In this document: one piece after another, positions 9,426 to 17,298 of the stretch
How the letters are laid out: the number at the start of each line of letters is the position of its first letter
Position numbering within the stretch: position 1 is the stretch's first letter
Assembly (NCBI GenBank): GCA_934359255.1
Contig: CAKRLG010000015.1
Location: 1 to 55,604, forward strand
Length of the DNA stretch: 55,604 nucleotides
DNA from: an uncultured Ruminococcus sp.
Lineage (GTDB): Bacteria; Bacillota; Clostridia; Lachnospirales; Lachnospiraceae
Direction of reading: 5' to 3'
Translations under genes and position numbers: made by a program
The notes under the pieces: generated by a model
The model's database searches: none
Told to the model about the DNA's origin: nothing
What the model saw: only the letters and a program-made list of their open reading frames with translations

Positions 9426-9843
9426 TCCACGCTCCCTTACTTTTATCTATCCCCGGGCCTTTACGTATTTTTAACCAGAATTTACGCATTTTTACAAGTA
9501 AAAAAATTGTAACTCTTTGTAAACAAAAATGCAACCTTTTTGCCAAAATAAATGCAAATTCCCTATAAAAATACCCGATTCCCCAATACCAGACACCTGC
9601 TCCCAGCAAAATTCCGCAAAGTAGATAACACCGCACGCTTCCCCCGTTCTCTCTCAGACACATAATAAATAAAAAAAGCCCGGCTGCGCTCCAAAATAAA
9701 ATATCCACCGCAGCATCCAGACTTTTCACCCGTTTTCCTATTATCCGAAAGATTCGTATTCCATCATAAACCAGAACAAGAAGAGCACCGCAGATCATAC
9801 TTTTTACCAGCAGTTCCAGTTCTCTCCCCATATAGGTGCTCAT
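9358..9843 (-). CDS. yabQ: Spore cortex biosynthesis protein YabQ
   Basis: 161 residues with four or five hydrophobic segments in the first 120 residues and a basic, soluble C-terminal tail. In Bacillus YabQ is a membrane protein of the outer forespore membrane needed for cortex formation, under sigma E control. Identity rests on size, hydrophobic pattern (N-terminal segment with LVYDGIRIFRII) and its fixed place between yabP and divIC. It starts directly after the yabP stop, and its last 68 bases overlap divIC. Confidence 0.88.
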   Translation of the reverse strand: MSTYMGRELELLVKSMICGALLVLVYDGIRIFRIIGKRVKSLDAAVDILFWSAAGLFLFIMCLRENGGSVRCYLLCGILLGAGVWYWGIGYFYREFAFILAKRLHFCLQRVTIFLLVKMRKFWLKIRKGPGIDKSKGAWNEKKEKCCAKKKRRSTTDKDSE

Positions 9844-10122
9844 CTACTGAAACAGCCTTTTTAACAGGCTTCCTTTCTTTTTTTCTTTTCTCCCCTGTGT
9901 ATAGATCAGACTGTCTACTTTTCCCTCAATCTCTGCCTCTCCCTTCTCAAGCTCCAGACGGCATACATGGAGACTGCTCCCCCTGATCGCCAGTGTACCC
10001 TGGCTCGTTTCCATGAAAATGTTTTCATCATCAAATGATTTCATCTCAGTGACCCCGGTGATCCTTCCATGCCCTCTCTGTTCCAGATGGAGGCTGTGGG
10101 TTACTTCTTTCTTTTCTTCCAT
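9844..10122 (-). CDS. yabP: Sporulation protein YabP
   Basis: About 92 residues using the ATG at 10120-10122, which follows GGAGGGATTTTTAT; the longer frame from 10173 has no site. YabP-family proteins are small beta-rich proteins made in the mother cell with YabQ. The segments HSLHLEQRGHGRITGVTEM and SFDDENIFMETSQGTLAIRG are typical of the family. Forms a two-gene unit with yabQ. Confidence 0.9.
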   Translation of the reverse strand: MEEKKEVTHSLHLEQRGHGRITGVTEMKSFDDENIFMETSQGTLAIRGSSLHVCRLELEKGEAEIEGKVDSLIYTQGRKEKKKGSLLKRLFQ

Positions 10123-10244
10123 ATAAAAATCCCTCCATACAATGTACTGATACATTATATGAAGGGAGTCCACTTCTCATGTTATTTCCTTAGCTGTTCC
10201 TCTGTGCCCTCTCAAAAGGCTTATGCCGAACTGTCCTTTTCGCT

Positions 10245-10484
10245 CTACAGATAACGATACAGTTCCTGTGCCTCTTCTTTCTTTACAGTCTCCTGTACAT
10301 TCAGCACTTCCACTCTGACAGCTTTGCTGCCGAACTGGATCTCCAGAACATCTCCTTCCTTCACCTGTGCAGACGCTTTCGCCGGGCGGTCATTGATCAG
10401 GACTCTTCCTGCATCGCAGGCCTCATTTGCCACAGTTCTTCGTTTGATCAGGCGGGAAACTTTCAAATATTTATCTAATCTCAT
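10245..10484 (-). CDS. rqcP: S4-domain RNA-binding protein RqcP (YabO/HslR family)
   Basis: 79 residues, nearly all one S4 RNA-binding domain: MRLDKYLKVSRLIKRRTVA, DAGRVLINDRPAKAS, VKEGDVLEIQFG. In Firmicutes this protein acts with RqcH on stalled 50S subunits in ribosome quality control (poly-alanine tailing). It follows hup by seven bases and belongs to the same transcript. Length matches the family. Confidence 0.92.
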   Translation of the reverse strand: MRLDKYLKVSRLIKRRTVANEACDAGRVLINDRPAKASAQVKEGDVLEIQFGSKAVRVEVLNVQETVKKEEAQELYRYL

Positions 10485-10491
10485 AAGTAAA

Positions 10492-10767
10492 TTATTCGTT
10501 TACCAGATCTTTCAGAGCTTTTCCGGCTTTAAATTTTGGAGCTTTGGAAGCTTTGATTACCATGGATTCACCGGTAGCCGGGTTTCTTCCTTCTCTTGCT
10601 GCTCTTTCAGATACTTCGAAAGTACCGAAACCTACCAGCTGTACTTTTTCTCCTTTTTTCATTTCTTCAGATACTACATCGATAAAAGCTTTTAAAGCAG
10701 CTTCTGCATCCTTTTTAGATAACTGTGTCTGTTCAGCCATAGCTGCAACTAATTCTGTTTTGTTCAT
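10492..10767 (-). CDS. hup: HU-family DNA-binding protein
   Basis: 91 residues, ATG preceded by AGGAGGAATATC. Typical HU: MNKTELVAAMAEQT at the start, VQLVGFGTFEVSERAAREGRNPATGE with the beta-arm GRNPATGE, and the KAGKALKDLVN end. It dimerises and bends DNA as the main nucleoid protein. It has its own strong promoter and heads the run towards spoIIE. Confidence 0.97.
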   Translation of the reverse strand: MNKTELVAAMAEQTQLSKKDAEAALKAFIDVVSEEMKKGEKVQLVGFGTFEVSERAAREGRNPATGESMVIKASKAPKFKAGKALKDLVNE

Positions 10768-10865
10768 GATATTCCTCCTGTTTCGTAAATTAGTAATTAC
10801 ATACCTTATAGCTTTTTCGTACCTTCCCAGGCTTTTCCTGATGAATGGTTACAACGCTACACCTA

Positions 10866-10894
10866 TTTATATACTGCCTCTCTTGTTTTGTCAA
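10866..10894 (-). promoter_or_regulatory. Promoter of hup-rqcP-yabP-yabQ-divIC
   Basis: Minus strand TTGACA (10889-10894), 17-bp spacer, TATAAA (10866-10871), about 95 bases before the hup start. A near-consensus sigma A promoter. Confidence 0.8.
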
Positions 10895-10932
10895 GGTTTT
10901 TAGATGTTTTCGCCCTTTTTCACAGCTATTTT

Positions 10933-11898
10933 TCAGCAGAAGCTCTGTAAAAAACGTTGCCACGGCTGCCAGAGTGCTGTTGCCTGTTCTATTTTTTCAA
11001 TGTTTTTTCTGGATATCCATACCTTCTGATTGGATGCATAATAGTTTACCAGTTTCCAGTACCTCCACGGATAGGAAAGGCACAGTTTCAGATGTTTCCA
11101 CTCTTCCGCAGACAGGGATCGTTTTCGATTATACTGTTCTGCCATTCTTCTTCCAAGCTCAGGATCCCAGTTATGTTTTTCCAGGATTTTTCTCATAAAC
11201 AGACACAGATCTTCTGTCTGTGGTCCGCAATGCCAGTAATCAAAATTCATAAAACCTATGTCTTCCCGCGTAAAAATAATGTTATGCTGGTTACAGTCCC
11301 CGTGACATACTGCCTGCCTGTGCTCTTTACAGAATCTTTCATAATCGGAGTCTTCCAGTTCTTTTACCATCCTTTCCCCTGCTTCCAGAAAAACAGTGAT
11401 GCTCTGCGCCAGCCGCTCTTCAAACGGGTTTTTCGCCTTCTTTTTCTGCACAAATTTTCTGGTCCTGCGAAGCTCCCGGTTATGTCTGCGGCACTCTTCC
11501 AGAAGATCTGCCCCGGGCATATCTTCGTCCTGCTCTGCCTGCATTACCGTATGTAGTTTTGCCATTGCCTCCATACTGTTCAAAACATCTTCTCTGGATC
11601 TTGTGTTACATTCCGTTCCCTGAAACCATTCTTTCACTACATAGGGGATCCCATCTTCTCCCGTAGTGACCACCTGTCCTTCCAGATTTTCCTCCACCTG
11701 ATCCACCAGTATGAATCCGGTCTCTTTGCAGCGTTTCTGTATTTTTCTCTGCTGCTCCAGCCTCCCGGGGGAGCCCCAATATTCGCGGATACTTTTCCAT
11801 CCTTTCTCCGTCTGACAGATCAGCGCTCCCCTGCCACGCAATACCGTCTCCGCTGTCAGACCATACTGTTCCAACACCCCCAAACCACGATCGTACAA
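10933..11898 (-). CDS. CotS-family spore coat kinase-like protein
   Basis: 321 residues, TTG start seven bases after AAAGGGGG. The fold is that of the aminoglycoside/choline kinase superfamily: catalytic loop AVCHGDCNQHNIIF (about 212) and the metal site in MNFDYWHCGP. The CotS/YutH/YsxE group of spore coat proteins has this layout; YKEWFQGTE-type and WRYWKLVNYYAS segments fit CotS. No substrate is established for the family in general. The spore-gene neighbourhood (spoIIID upstream, hup-yabP downstream) supports a sporulation role. An alternative is a small-molecule kinase of the same fold. Confidence 0.8.
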   Translation of the reverse strand: MYDRGLGVLEQYGLTAETVLRGRGALICQTEKGWKSIREYWGSPGRLEQQRKIQKRCKETGFILVDQVEENLEGQVVTTGEDGIPYVVKEWFQGTECNTRSREDVLNSMEAMAKLHTVMQAEQDEDMPGADLLEECRRHNRELRRTRKFVQKKKAKNPFEERLAQSITVFLEAGERMVKELEDSDYERFCKEHRQAVCHGDCNQHNIIFTREDIGFMNFDYWHCGPQTEDLCLFMRKILEKHNWDPELGRRMAEQYNRKRSLSAEEWKHLKLCLSYPWRYWKLVNYYASNQKVWISRKNIEKIEQATALWQPWQRFLQSFC

Positions 11899-12000
11899 TC
11901 CTGTTCCCCCTTTACTTCTCGCCGTTCTGTCTATTCTATGTAAAGGCGGAAGGGATTATGTCCATCTATCCTTTTCCTTCTCTCCGGTTTACCTGACGGA

Positions 12001-12040
12001 TGTTTTCTGTTTTGTTTTTCTGTTTTGTTTTTCTGTTTTC
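12001..12040. repeat. Short tandem repeat (TTTTTCTGTTTTG)
   Basis: About three copies of a 13-base pyrimidine-rich unit between the spoIIID stop and the CotS-like gene. Low-complexity; no function suggested. Confidence 0.6.
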
Positions 12041-12051
12041 ATTTCCTATCT

Positions 12052-12306
12052 TTACTCTCCAAGATGCAGATATTTCTCCCTGGTCGCCATTCCTCCCCGG
12101 ATATGGCGTTCCTGCTTGTTGACATCCAGCACATTCCGGACCGCCCGTGCCATGGACGGGTTGATCTGCTGGAGCCGGTCGGTACAGTCTTTGTGTACCG
12201 TAGACTTACTGATCCCGAATTGCTTCGCCGTCTGCCGCACCGTTGCTTTTGTCTCTATAATATAATCTGCGATTTCTACTGCACGCTCCTCGATATAATC
12301 CTTCAC
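12052..12306 (-). CDS. spoIIID: Sporulation transcription factor SpoIIID
   Basis: 84 residues from the GTG at 12304-12306, giving the N-terminus (V/M)KDYIEERAVEIADYII that matches the family; the ATG at 12325-12327 would add seven untypical residues and lies inside an inverted repeat. The helix-turn-helix TVRQTAKQFGISKSTVHKD and the basic C-terminal RHIRGGMATREKY are conserved. SpoIIID is the mother-cell regulator that acts between sigma E and sigma K. The ribosome binding site AGGGG is in the right arm of the inverted repeat directly upstream. Confidence 0.93.
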   Translation of the reverse strand: MKDYIEERAVEIADYIIETKATVRQTAKQFGISKSTVHKDCTDRLQQINPSMARAVRNVLDVNKQERHIRGGMATREKYLHLGE

Positions 12307-12311
12307 AATAA

Positions 12312-12353
12312 AATCCCCTGCGTACATTATTTTTACAATGTATGCAGGGGATT
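12312..12353 (-). promoter_or_regulatory. Long inverted repeat covering the spoIIID start region
   Basis: 17-base arms (12312-12328 and 12337-12353) with a single mismatch that would be a wobble pair in RNA, and an 8-base centre. The arm contains the AGGGG ribosome binding site of spoIIID, and the other arm contains CATACATT, a match to the sigma E -10 consensus. It may be an operator or a translation-blocking hairpin. Confidence 0.7.
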
Positions 12354-12405
12354 GGGGTGGTATGTCTCTGTGTGTTGGTTATATAAATCAAAGACTTCTC
12401 AATAT

Positions 12406-13935
12406 TTATAGGTTACTATGATTTTTTAATAAATACTTTCTTGTTTTACGTTCTCCCTTTACAACCAAAATATCGTCTTCAACCATCTCTTTTAATATTC
12501 TTTTTGTAGTCGAATCGGCAAGCTCCAGTACTTCTCTTGCTTCTTTATTACTTATTGTTCCATAGATTTTCAAATATTGTATTATTTTTTCTTGTCGTTC
12601 AATTTTTATCGGCTTTTTATCGGCTTTTATCGGCTTTTTATCGGTTTCCTGCATTTTTTCCTTTGCCGATGAACGATAAAAGCAAACAACAAATCCTGTT
12701 TTCTTTTTTTGAAATTCATACTGTACCCCTGCATTTTCACAGGCATCTGCTATACGTTTTAATCCCGTTCCAAAGCTCTCAATATCTTTTGAATAATACA
12801 AAATTCTAGCTATTTTAGGATTTCTACGAACTGGTCTTTCTACTCGCTCTATATAATCTCTAGGATCCAAACCTGCTGGAAATGTCCCTGGATTATATAT
12901 TTCAATTCGGTCTTTATAAATTGCAACTTCATTGCTTTCCCCTGATGAATAATCTTTATGGCAAAATGAATTCAACAAAGCTTCACGAATTGCATCAGCC
13001 GGTATTTCCGGTATTTCTTTTCGTTGCAATTCTCCTGTAAATTCAACTCTCCAATGAATATTATTCTTTATATAATTTTCTGCAATATCAACCAGCTTCA
13101 ATACCGGCCCATGATATCTCTGAATATCGTTAAACGTTAATCTTTCATTTGTAGCAAATATTGCCATTTGAACATCTTGAAGCATATCATCACTAAAAAG
13201 TACTCTTCCTGCATTTATGAGTTTATTCCCTTCTGTTAATTCTAACTGATTCAAAACCGTTTTTCTGTCTGTATACGAAATAGCAATACGTCCGACCTCA
13301 TGCGCCTGTGCTATATATTTTTTCAGGAGGTCTTCATCCACATCTTCAATCGTCTTGTTCGATACTAAGTTTTCCCATCTGTTTCCATCTCGTCCGCTCT
13401 GAAGAAGGAGATTCGTCAGTTCTTCTCTTGACATAACTAAGTCTTCATCAGCGACTCTAATTCTGGCTACATTATTTGCAAAATACGGCACTTGATCTCC
13501 AGAAAATTTCACGCGAATGCAGTCACGTCCATCTAAGACAACCTTCCCTATTTCTGGGTATATCCTTGGTTCAATAAAATTTTTAATTTTTTGGCTAACT
13601 TCTCGCAAAGATTCTTCCGTCACAACTTGTCCAATCACAGTACCATCATTCTTTACTCCAAAATAGAGTTCACCATATTGATGTTTATTCAACATCGCAC
13701 CTATTGATTGGATTGCTTCCTTTAATTCGCCTGTTGATTTCTTAAATTCTAACGTTTCTGTTTCTATTCCAAGATTCAAACCAACACCTACTTTCATTTT
13801 TTTCATCAATGTTTCAAATATGTCATCCATATTCTTCTCATACTTCCCTATTCCCAGTTCCTGAAATTTTTCATTCCAAAATTTCTTATATTCCGACCTG
13901 TGGTTATTTACCGTATAATGTGCAAAATGTAACAT
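12406..13935 (-). CDS. AlbA_2 (Schlafen-like)/HATPase_c_4/winged-helix regulator fused to an rloB tail
   Basis: The open frame is 509 residues. From about residue 47 it is a normal AlbA_2-type protein: GIETETLEFKKSTGELKEAI, the ELYFGVKNDGTVIGQ divergent AAA_4 segment, a HATPase_c_4 part with ALLNSFCHKDY and ESFGTGLKRI, and a C-terminal winged helix (NKEAREVLELADSTTKRIL). This layout is common in predicted transcription regulators of mobile regions. The first 46 residues (LHFAHYTVNNHRSEYKKFW, ELGIGKYEKNMDDIF) instead continue an RloB C-terminal sequence that reads in frame from upstream. No good ribosome binding site precedes the ATG at 13935; starts at 13830 (after a weak GAGAAG) or 13797 are more likely. 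DKKPIK is repeated in tandem near residue 430. Confidence 0.75.
   Translation of the reverse strand: MLHFAHYTVNNHRSEYKKFWNEKFQELGIGKYEKNMDDIFETLMKKMKVGVGLNLGIETETLEFKKSTGELKEAIQSIGAMLNKHQYGELYFGVKNDGTVIGQVVTEESLREVSQKIKNFIEPRIYPEIGKVVLDGRDCIRVKFSGDQVPYFANNVARIRVADEDLVMSREELTNLLLQSGRDGNRWENLVSNKTIEDVDEDLLKKYIAQAHEVGRIAISYTDRKTVLNQLELTEGNKLINAGRVLFSDDMLQDVQMAIFATNERLTFNDIQRYHGPVLKLVDIAENYIKNNIHWRVEFTGELQRKEIPEIPADAIREALLNSFCHKDYSSGESNEVAIYKDRIEIYNPGTFPAGLDPRDYIERVERPVRRNPKIARILYYSKDIESFGTGLKRIADACENAGVQYEFQKKKTGFVVCFYRSSAKEKMQETDKKPIKADKKPIKIERQEKIIQYLKIYGTISNKEAREVLELADSTTKRILKEMVEDDILVVKGERKTRKYLLKNHSNL
12606..12647. repeat. In-frame tandem repeat (TTTTATCGGC units)
   Basis: Four near copies of a roughly 10-base unit inside the regulator gene, encoding the repeated DKKPIK linker before the winged helix. 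Local slippage repeat; not a CRISPR. Confidence 0.7.
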
Positions 13936-14223
13936 AAACCAGAATTCGATACACTCATTATTCCACGCCGCATGGTACTGAACATCCGGATTCTTTTAAT
14001 TTAATACTTCTGCCGTTGAACCACTCCATTAACATCGCTGGCTGGAAAGCTGTCTTTATCATAGACACACCATATCTGTCCTTTTGTAATCTTATTCTCA
14101 CGCACATATTCTTCCGACTTTCCAATTACCCGCATCGTCTCAGCCTGGCAGCTCTCAATTTTGCTCAAAACCATATCCCGGTAAATAAGGGTTATCTTTC
14201 TCTTTTCTGCCTCTTTTAGCCAT
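13798..14223 (-). pseudogene. rloB: Wrecked rloB-like gene
   Basis: The original ATG (14221-14223) overlaps the rloA stop as ATGGCTAA and encodes MAKRGRKEKDNPYLPGYG before a stop. The frame then shifts: the second frame carries GQIWCVYDKDSFPASDVNG, the RloB acidic motif, ending VVQR. A further one-base shift opens the third frame AEVLN, a TAA, then KNPDVQYHAAWNNECIEFW and FMLHF, the conserved RloB core. The conserved N-terminal EGxxTE region is missing, so an internal deletion is also likely. The last part continues in frame into the AlbA_2 gene near 13800. At least one deletion, one or two frameshifts and a nonsense codon make it non-functional. Family assignment rests on motif order and linkage to the ATPase. 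Confidence 0.8.
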
Positions 14224-15442
14224 TCACCGTCCCCCAATCGATAATCTTTCTAAGATAAGGATCTGCACCATATTTTCCTTCCAGATACTGCTTATCAAAT
14301 TTCGCATCCTTCCGTACAGATTCACCCTTCTTATTTTTAAATTCTACAAGAGAATATAATTTTGAGTTCTGACGGTTTCCTTTCGCTACAAACCAGATTT
14401 CGTCCCTTCGAAATACTTCGCTGTTCATAGTAGACAGGTCATGTGAGGTAAAGATCAGCTGTGCACCTTTTTTATTTTTTTCCATATTGCTGAATGTCAT
14501 AATCAGATATTTTAGCAATACCGGATGTATCTTTGCATCCAGTTCATCAATTACAAGTGTTGTTCCCTTCAACAGGCTTTTTGCAATAAATGGCAGCAAT
14601 CCGAATAATTTCTTTGTCCCGCTGGATTCATCAAGTAAATTCAATTCCGCCTCATATTCGTCTACTACATGTTTGGTAAATACTTCAATCCGATCATTTT
14701 CCTTCTCTTCTATTCGGAAATCTACAATATCCAAATCCATCTCCTGAATCATTTGAAGCATCAGTTTTTTTACATCTTCTGATTCCGAAACAGCCATTCT
14801 CGATTCCTGCACAGGATTTCCATAATTTAGGAAATCAATTTCTTCGTCAAACCATTCAAGCACATCCTGTACCACTTCGTTTTTACTGTAAGTGATTCCA
14901 AGGTACGATAACAACGGCAATGTATCGGACAATTCATCACTGGTTTTCAACTTTGCAAATGAACCTTTTAAAGTAATTTCGTCTTTATCTCGTTCAAAAA
15001 GAGCGGATCTCCGTCCCGTCTCCAGTTTTATACGATCCAGCCTTTCGTATTCGATCACTTCTTTTTTAACAGTCAATTCATAACGATACTCCGCCAATGC
15101 CGTTCTGAAGAACAGCTCAAATTCTGTTGGTTCCTTTCTTGTCCCTTCATCAAAAGCAAATGGCTCTATCACAAGTTTTTTCATTTTCATTGCAATCTCT
15201 TCGTTATTGCATGTGGCATATAATGGTCTCAATACTTTCATAACCAGACTATGCAACGCTTCAAGAACATTGGATTTTCCTCCGCCATTCGGTCCGTATA
15301 CGGCAGACACCGGTAAATATCCTTCCCCATCTGTGTCTTTTATAATTCTGTCCTCATGCTCAGAAATGGCGGCAGCCTGCATGTCAAATGTTACGTCATC
15401 CCGTATACTCTTAAAGTTTTTTACTGTAAATTGGCATAACAT
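14216..15442 (-). CDS. rloA: RloA-like AAA ATPase (AAA_15/AAA_21 family)
   Basis: 408 residues from the ATG after GGAGGTAAACAAG; the frame is open 18 codons further upstream without need. ABC-type ATPase: N-terminal FTVKNFKSIRDDVTF, Walker A VYGPNGGGKSNVLEAL (about 47-62), signature-like SSGTKKLFGLLPF (about 278), Walker B TLVIDELDAKIHP (about 298), and the H-loop LIFTSHDLSTM. There is no C-terminal TOPRIM, so it is not an OLD nuclease. RloA is usually paired with RloB in or near restriction or abortive-infection loci; here RloB is destroyed, so the pair is probably inactive although the ATPase frame is intact. It has its own promoter at 15485-15512. Confidence 0.85.
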   Translation of the reverse strand: MLCQFTVKNFKSIRDDVTFDMQAAAISEHEDRIIKDTDGEGYLPVSAVYGPNGGGKSNVLEALHSLVMKVLRPLYATCNNEEIAMKMKKLVIEPFAFDEGTRKEPTEFELFFRTALAEYRYELTVKKEVIEYERLDRIKLETGRRSALFERDKDEITLKGSFAKLKTSDELSDTLPLLSYLGITYSKNEVVQDVLEWFDEEIDFLNYGNPVQESRMAVSESEDVKKLMLQMIQEMDLDIVDFRIEEKENDRIEVFTKHVVDEYEAELNLLDESSGTKKLFGLLPFIAKSLLKGTTLVIDELDAKIHPVLLKYLIMTFSNMEKNKKGAQLIFTSHDLSTMNSEVFRRDEIWFVAKGNRQNSKLYSLVEFKNKKGESVRKDAKFDKQYLEGKYGADPYLRKIIDWGTVNG

Positions 15443-15484
15443 CTTGTTTACCTCCATTTGTCCAAACTTCTTGCTTATACTCTT

Positions 15485-15512
15485 ATTATATCCCACTTTT
15501 TAGTTTTTTCAA
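15485..15512 (-). promoter_or_regulatory. Promoter of the rloA-like gene
   Basis: Minus strand TTGAAA (15507-15512), 16-bp spacer, TATAAT (15485-15490). The rest of the 280-base gap to the GNAT gene is AT-rich and shows no other feature. Confidence 0.7.
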
Positions 15513-15776
15513 CATATTTTCCGAGATATTTTCTCATATTTTTAATTATAATTTTATTTTCTGCGATTTTAACAAAAATACACCTTTTATTACTGGTGGA
15601 GTCCTGTTTCCGCAAATTGTACGAAATCACCCCACTTACCTTTTCCATTTGACTCTAATATAACTTATTTTTATCCGGATGTCGAACGAAAATGTTCTTT
15701 ACAACCATGCCTTCTCCCCTATATATTTATAATAGTTATTTTGATTTTACACAGAAAACTAAAAGGAGTATTTACT

Positions 15777-16328
15777 ATGTCTGATCAATTAAATTTATCT
15801 TCCCGTCCTGACTTTTCCATCTCCCGGATAACCCCGGAAGATCTCCCAACGGTACTCAATTGTATGAATGAAGTCTACCGGGAGCTTCCTGAAAAAAGCT
15901 GGTTCAGTATGGATGGGCAGGAAGATCTGATTCGTTATATGACAGTCTCCGGGTTTGGGTTGAAAGCGGAGGCAGTTGCTGCGGATGGCAGAAAGGAACT
16001 GGCGGCGGTTTTTGTGGCACGGACTTCCGATCTGGGTGATGAAAATCTGGGAAGTTATCTGGAACCGGATGATTCACAGCTTTCCCTGGTGGCACATATG
16101 GAGATTGCCATGGTGCGCAGTGCCTACCGTGGCTATGGGTTGCAGAAGAAACTAATGAAAGCCGGAGAAGAGCAGCTGCGTTCTGCAGGTTTTCGCTGGC
16201 TGATGGGAACCGCACATCCGGATAATGTGTACAGCGTACATAATTTTCAGAGCCTTGGTTATGATATTGTGGCAGAAGCCTTAAAATATGGAGGACTCCC
16301 CCGTTATATTTTCTGCAAAAAGATTTGA
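15777..16328 (+). CDS. GNAT family N-acetyltransferase
   Basis: 183 residues from the ATG at 15777, eight bases after AAAGGAG. The acetyl-CoA loop is seen in VRSAYRGYGLQKKLMKAGEE (motif A), followed by FRWLMGTAHPDN-VHNFQSLGYD (motif B). Such proteins acetylate a small molecule or protein amine; the substrate cannot be predicted. It stands alone on the plus strand between two minus-strand blocks. Confidence 0.85.
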   Translation: MSDQLNLSSRPDFSISRITPEDLPTVLNCMNEVYRELPEKSWFSMDGQEDLIRYMTVSGFGLKAEAVAADGRKELAAVFVARTSDLGDENLGSYLEPDDSQLSLVAHMEIAMVRSAYRGYGLQKKLMKAGEEQLRSAGFRWLMGTAHPDNVYSVHNFQSLGYDIVAEALKYGGLPRYIFCKKI

Positions 16329-16444
16329 CTATTTTCTAACGATTTCCGCTAACTTTCTCTTTACTTTCTTACCGTTTGCTGTACAATAATATTATTGAGA
16401 ATATTTCTCGGTAACATTACTGATAAAGCGGAGGATACGATACT

Positions 16445-16825
16445 ATGAAGAAACTGAAAGTAAAAAAAGGCAGTACCTGTATGGCATGTCTGGCATGTGT
16501 CAGAGCCTGTTCCGAATCTTTCTACAAAGAATTTGATCCGGACAAATCCTGCATCCAGATCGTAGAGAAAAAATCGGTTCGCCCGATGGCCTGTCCACAG
16601 TGCGGTAAATGTGCGGAAGCCTGTCCGGAAGGTGCTATCACACAGAATCCAAAGGGTGTTTATATGATCAACAAGAAAAAATGTACCGGCTGTGGTAAAT
16701 GTGCAGAGGCCTGTCCATTTGGTCTGATCGTAAAAACAGAGGGCAACCCGGCATCCAAATGTATCGCTTGCGGTATCTGTGCAAAAGCCTGTCCGATGGA
16801 TGTACTGGAAGTTGTTGACGAATAA
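16445..16825 (+). CDS. Polyferredoxin-like protein with four [4Fe-4S] motifs
   Basis: 126 residues, GGAGG ten bases before the ATG. Four Cys clusters are visible: CMACLACVRAC, CPQCGKCAEAC, CTGCGKCAEACPFG and CIACGICAKACPMD, each CxxCxxC with a distal CP or C. It should carry electrons in the cytoplasm, probably as subunit or partner of an oxidoreductase not encoded nearby. It is monocistronic with a strong terminator after it, which suggests a free electron carrier. Confidence 0.88.
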   Translation: MKKLKVKKGSTCMACLACVRACSESFYKEFDPDKSCIQIVEKKSVRPMACPQCGKCAEACPEGAITQNPKGVYMINKKKCTGCGKCAEACPFGLIVKTEGNPASKCIACGICAKACPMDVLEVVDE

Positions 16826-16869
16826 TTTTCCAACCGGAATCGTCAGACGCATATTACCTAAATAACCAC

Positions 16870-16936
16870 AAAACAGATCCGATTCTTCCGGTATACTCTT
16901 TCTGAGTATCCATCCCGAATCGGATCTGTTTTTTTA
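16870..16936 (+). terminator. Intrinsic terminator after the ferredoxin
   Basis: 16-base arms AAAACAGATCCGATTC and GAATCGGATCTGTTTT with a long centre and a T-run. Nothing further is seen in the 100 bases up to the next gene. Confidence 0.88.
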
Positions 16937-17039
16937 TTGCATATCAATCCTTGGTCCGGTGGACTAGTTTTAATTCCATTCTTTATGCAATTTTAGATTT
17001 TCACCTTTGCAGACACATCTACGTCCTTCTTTGTGGCAA

Positions 17040-17297
17040 TCATCCCGGAATCGCCATATCCGGCCAGCTTAATATCAGTTCGCTGATCTCTTTTTCGTAA
17101 TTTCCGGTAATATCCTCACTTTTTCCGGCATGATATACATTTGTCTCCACGCCCCAGGTGTCACCATCCACAAATTCCCAGATATGATACCGCAGTCCAC
17201 GGAACTGAAAATCAAGACTTCCGCAATTGTCCTCTTCTGTATAGGTAAATATAATATTTTTTGTTTTCAGCGCTTCCTGTATTTTATTCAGACGCAT
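17040..17297 (-). CDS. Small conserved-looking hypothetical protein
   Basis: 85 residues, acidic, no signal or membrane segment. Visible sequence: RLNKIQEALKTKNIIFTY, GSLDFQFRGLRYHIWEF and GVETNVYHAGKSEDI. Not recognised. It starts one base after the MATE gene stop on the same strand and is probably co-transcribed with it. The composition (Trp, Tyr and balanced charge) suggests a folded cytoplasmic protein. Confidence 0.65.
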   Translation of the reverse strand: MRLNKIQEALKTKNIIFTYTEEDNCGSLDFQFRGLRYHIWEFVDGDTWGVETNVYHAGKSEDITGNYEKEISELILSWPDMAIPG

Positions 17298-17298
17298 G

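Noticed and set aside
12606..12647. Regular TTTTATCGGC repeats suggesting a CRISPR
   Set aside because: Units are about 10 bases with no spacers and lie in frame in a coding region.
14216..15442. OLD-type nuclease
   Set aside because: The ATPase ends soon after the H-loop with no TOPRIM domain.
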